Shown one piece after another: positions 61,442 through 64,000 of a DNA stretch of 64,000 nucleotides. The position numbers were made by a program, and so were the translations under genes. The notes beneath the pieces are model-generated. The model searched no databases. It was not told where the DNA came from and saw nothing but the letters and a program-made list of their open reading frames with translations. Position 1 is the first letter of the stretch. Every line of letters begins with the position of its first letter. The stretch spans positions 1 to 64,000 of the forward strand of contig JAVJVX010000006.1 of the NCBI GenBank assembly GCA_040220875.1, in the 5' to 3' direction. The stretch comes from Alphaproteobacteria bacterium (lineage in GTDB: Bacteria; Pseudomonadota; Alphaproteobacteria; JAVJVX01).

Positions 61442-62236
61442 TTACATGTACCCGGCTGCACGAAGACGCTCGAAAGAGTCCTCGCTTTCATGGTCCATAG
61501 CCCGACCCGACCGTTCAGCGACCTTGGTCGTCTCGAGCTCTTCGATGATTTCCTCGATTGTGACGGCGTTGCTGTCCACCGGGAAGGTGATGTCCTTGTC
61601 GCCCAACGAACGGTAGCGCTTGCCATCCCTGGCGAAATACAGATCGATCACGGGAATTTTTTCGCGCTGGATGTAGCGCCAGATATCGATTTCCGTCCAG
61701 TGCAGGAGCGGATGGATCCGGAGATGGGTGCCGGGCGCGAATTCGGTCTTGAACTGGTCCCAGAATTCGGGCGGCTGGTTGCGCACATCCCAGCCTGCGT
61801 CCTCACCCCGCGGACTGAATACGCGTTCCTTGGCACGCGTCGCCTGTTCATCACGCCGGATACCGGCAAAGATTCCGGTAAACTTGCGCTCATCCAGCAG
61901 CTTGCGCAGTCCTGCCGTCTTGCGGGCGGCCGAGCGTGTCGCGGGCGGCAGATCGGGGTCCATCTCTTCCACGGGCGGGCAGTCACCCCGGATCAGGTCC
62001 AGCTCCCATTCCTTTTCAAAGCGGTCACGAAACGCATACATCTCCGGAAATTTCCGGCCAGTATCGATATGGATCAGGGGAAACGGGACGTGACCGAAGA
62101 ACGCCTTTCGCGCCAGCCACAGCATGACATTTGAATCCTTGCCGAGCGACCACAGCATGGCGAGCTCGTCGAAACTGTGAAACGCTTCGCGAATGATGAA
62201 GATGCTCTGGCTTTCAAGCTGGTCGAGATGGTTCAT
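61442..62236 (-). CDS. cysD: Sulfate adenylyltransferase subunit 2
   Basis: The 264-residue protein has the PP-loop-type features [23 protein letters not shown] and the conserved R-rich [23 protein letters not shown]. It forms ATP sulfurylase with CysN. The ATG at 62236 overlaps the cysH stop by four bases. The length is somewhat shorter than E. coli CysD (302). Confidence 0.95.
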   Translation of the reverse strand: MNHLDQLESQSIFIIREAFHSFDELAMLWSLGKDSNVMLWLARKAFFGHVPFPLIHIDTGRKFPEMYAFRDRFEKEWELDLIRGDCPPVEEMDPDLPPATRSAARKTAGLRKLLDERKFTGIFAGIRRDEQATRAKERVFSPRGEDAGWDVRNQPPEFWDQFKTEFAPGTHLRIHPLLHWTEIDIWRYIQREKIPVIDLYFARDGKRYRSLGDKDITFPVDSNAVTIEEIIEELETTKVAERSGRAMDHESEDSFERLRAAGYM

Positions 62237-63030
62237 CTGTCGTCCTGTCTTTGCCCGATTTGTGATTGCGGCGACGAAACTGCCGCCGCCTGCTCGCGGC
62301 CCAAATGAATGCCGCATTCGTTCTTGCTGGAGCCCGCCCAACGCCCGGCACGGACCTCTTCGCCGCCCACCACCCGACGGGTGCAGGTCTGGCACCCGAT
62401 CGAGAGATAGCCTTCCGCCACGAGCGGATGGGCCGGCAGGTCACGTTCGGCGAAAGCGGCATCGATCTCCGCCTGGCTCCAGGGCGCGAGCGGGTTGATC
62501 TTGAATTGGCCATCCATGAATTCGATCACCGGCAGGTCAGACCGCTGACCGCCGTGAAACCGCTTGCGCCCGGTGATCCAGGCGTCGAATTCAGGCAGCG
62601 CCGCGTCGAGCGGCACCACCTTGCGAATATGGCAGCAACTGTCCGGCTCCGTTTCCCAGAGATTGCCGTCAGGGTCCCAGCGCCTCAGCCGGGCGGCATC
62701 GGGCTTCAGGCGGCGGACATCGGTCAGGCCCAGCCGCTTCGTGACCATCTCGATATAGGCATAAGTCTCGGGAAACAGCTTCAGCGTGTCGATCACCAGG
62801 ACCGGTGTCGCCGGATCGACCTGCGCGACGAGATCGAGCAACACCACTGCCTCGGCCCCGAAGCTGGAGCTGAGCGCGATCCGGCCGGGAAACACATCCC
62901 GAATCATCACCTCGAGAAGCGCCTTGCCGTCGAGATGCCCGTAGGCCCGGCGCAACGCGTCGAGATCGGGGGTCGGCGATGTCCGCTCTAGACCCGAATG
63001 TTTGGCGTTGGTCGGGGTCATGTCAGCCAC
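62233..63030 (-). CDS. cysH: Assimilatory APS/PAPS reductase (Fe-S type)
   Basis: The 265-residue protein has the PP-loop LSSSFGAEAV, the cluster-binding cysteines CC (DSCCHIRK) and CQTC, and the catalytic Cys in the C-terminal ECGIHL. The CC/CxxC pair marks the iron-sulfur form that prefers APS, unlike the E. coli PAPS-only enzyme. It produces sulfite for the sulfite reductase. It overlaps the siroheme gene by 13 bases. Confidence 0.93.
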   Translation of the reverse strand: MADMTPTNAKHSGLERTSPTPDLDALRRAYGHLDGKALLEVMIRDVFPGRIALSSSFGAEAVVLLDLVAQVDPATPVLVIDTLKLFPETYAYIEMVTKRLGLTDVRRLKPDAARLRRWDPDGNLWETEPDSCCHIRKVVPLDAALPEFDAWITGRKRFHGGQRSDLPVIEFMDGQFKINPLAPWSQAEIDAAFAERDLPAHPLVAEGYLSIGCQTCTRRVVGGEEVRAGRWAGSSKNECGIHLGREQAAAVSSPQSQIGQRQDDR

Positions 63031-63584
63031 TCCTGTTCGGTGATGTGTTTTTCGGAAAGCCGGCGCACGCTGGCCGGGTCATGGCCGTCACGCCGCCAGG
63101 CCTCGCGCAGACGGGCCATCTCGTCAAGCCGCGCCGCCCATTCGACTCCGAAGCGTCCGGAAATCGCCTCCCGGATGCGCTGACCCAACGCCGGGCTCTT
63201 GCCCGCCGTCGAGACCGCGATCAGGAGATCTCCCCGGCGGATCAGGGACGGCATGAAAAAGTCGCAGAACGGGCGCAAATCCTCGACATTGACCAGCACC
63301 CGATGGCGGCGCGCAAGGGTGGCAAACTCGCGGGCGAGACTTTCGTCGATCCCGGCAATAAAGGCGATCCGGAATTCGCCCATTCGGGCCGCCCCCGGCC
63401 AGTCGCGGATGAGGCGTTCGCCGGCAGCCGCCGCCAGCGCGTCGTCGGCCTCTTTCGCGAACACCGTGATGTTGTCATGTGCGCCAGCGGCCTCCACCTG
63501 TTCGAGACGCATCAGCGCCTTGCTGCCCTGGCCGATCACGGCGACGGGCACGGTCGCGATATCCATCATCAGGGGCAGCATCAC
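63018..63584 (-). CDS. Siroheme synthase N-terminal (Met8-type) precorrin-2 dehydrogenase
   Basis: The 188-residue protein has an N-terminal NAD-binding motif VIGQGSKALMRLE (GxGxxA), the conserved Asp in VNVEDLRPF, and IAVSTAGKSPALGQRIRE. It matches the Met8/CysG-N dehydrogenase-ferrochelatase that makes siroheme, here without the methyltransferase part. Siroheme is needed by sulfite reductase. Start is GTG at 63584, overlapping the upstream stop by four bases. Confidence 0.88.
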   Translation of the reverse strand: MMLPLMMDIATVPVAVIGQGSKALMRLEQVEAAGAHDNITVFAKEADDALAAAAGERLIRDWPGAARMGEFRIAFIAGIDESLAREFATLARRHRVLVNVEDLRPFCDFFMPSLIRRGDLLIAVSTAGKSPALGQRIREAISGRFGVEWAARLDEMARLREAWRRDGHDPASVRRLSEKHITEQEWLT

Positions 63585-64000
63585 GCGACCCCCGCCGGGG
63601 CCGGGACGTTGCCCGCGCGGCCAAGCCGCGCCAGCCAGTCAAGTATGCCCGCGCGGTAGGCGATCAGATCCCCGTCGCGATGGCCAGAAAGACGAATGGC
63701 CAGCACCCGGTCGATATCACCTGCCAGATCGGGGCGGGTCGCCCGCAGGCGTGCCAGCGTTTGTTCCGCCCTCCCGTCAAAGGCGGCGGGGGTGCTGTTC
63801 AAAAGATCCGTCGCCGGCAGGGCCAGCGCCGCATCGCCAGCGGCAAGGGCCCCTGTCAGGTCACCGCCCGCGACGCAGCGATCGAAATGAAGAAGCTCAT
63901 GCAGGGTGCGGTCGGAAGCACCGGCTTCCCGGCGGGCGGGTTGCCGGACGCCATCCCGGGCCAGAATGGAAACCAGCGCGTCGCGCCCGGCCTCTTCGCC
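63581..64000 (-). CDS. C-terminal part of an unrecognised protein (truncated at window edge)
   Basis: The frame is open from the window end at 64000 to the stop at 63581, giving at least 139 residues without a natural start. The visible part is Arg/Ala/Leu-rich, with HELLHFDRCVAGGDL about 85 residues from the end and a short Pro/Ala tail. A TTG at 63802 lies inside the continuous frame and is not the real start. I do not recognise the family. It overlaps the siroheme gene by four bases, so it belongs to the sulfur operon. A sulfur-assimilation role is inferred from position only. Confidence 0.6.
   Translation of the reverse strand, partial: GEEAGRDALVSILARDGVRQPARREAGASDRTLHELLHFDRCVAGGDLTGALAAGDAALALPATDLLNSTPAAFDGRAEQTLARLRATRPDLAGDIDRVLAIRLSGHRDGDLIAYRAGILDWLARLGRAGNVPAPAGVA

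Overview
The window reads as a contiguous chromosomal segment of a GC-rich alphaproteobacterium. The evidence is the alphaproteobacterial family content (DUF4167, DUF1178, class I lysyl-tRNA synthetase, PtsP of the nitrogen PTS, a TipF-like EAL protein, RodZ, CobS/CobT, CysNC fusion) and gene orders I recall as typical of the class (hisS-hemA-prfA-prmC-DUF4167-clpB; aroK-aroB-CNNM/CorC; bolA next to dnaJ-cobS-cobT). The species cannot be named from this. Possible signs of foreign DNA are limited: one AT-richer small gene after secA and one AT-rich palindrome near 38.5 kb. I found no CRISPR array, transposase, prophage or tRNA gene.

Layout. 1-516 is the 5' end of a 16S rRNA gene on the minus strand, with a strong rrn-type promoter at 764-792. 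1120-12062 holds an M23 endopeptidase and the minus-strand run hisS-hemA-prfA-prmC, a DUF4167 gene, a receiver/degenerate-GGDEF gene and clpB. 12391-20751 holds ispG, rodZ, ptsP, a nitronate monooxygenase-like gene, lysC and ubiG. 20771-29016 holds small housekeeping genes (DUF1178, nitrilase, grxC, comF, a methyltransferase, mutT, argJ) and secA. 29055-32657 holds a small membrane protein, accA, a malyl-CoA lyase and xerD. 32709-42648 holds a large secreted unknown, a 46-residue conserved membrane peptide, aroK, aroB, a CNNM/CorC protein, a ribbon-helix-helix regulator, bolA, a J-domain protein, cobS and cobT. 42664-51121 holds a Tat-exported dienelactone hydrolase, rpmB, meaB, an Atm1-type ABC exporter, an SDR, methylmalonyl-CoA mutase and a HAD phosphatase. 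51173-59427 holds a TipF-like protein, pyrD, an S24-type regulator, lysK, a tautomerase and an XPD/DinG-type helicase. 59443-64000 is an assimilatory sulfate operon read leftwards: an unrecognised upstream gene, a siroheme-synthase-type gene, cysH, cysD and cysNC.

How genes work together. Malyl-CoA lyase, methylmalonyl-CoA mutase and the mutase chaperone MeaB fit C2/propionyl-CoA assimilation, such as the ethylmalonyl-CoA pathway. CobS/CobT are aerobic cobaltochelatase subunits that could supply the B12 the mutase needs. The cys genes activate and reduce sulfate, and the adjacent siroheme gene would supply the sulfite reductase cofactor. Two c-di-GMP-type domain proteins are degenerate at their signature motifs and are probably structural or receptor proteins rather than enzymes.

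Points worth a second look: a probable CTG start for hisS behind a good promoter and Shine-Dalgarno; a 61-bp nested palindrome upstream of the ribbon-helix-helix gene; an S24-type repressor with Cys in place of the nucleophilic Ser, beside two TTTGCAAA sites; and two small membrane-protein genes with TTG starts. I did not find a clearly new multi-gene system; most of the window is core metabolism and cell biology.
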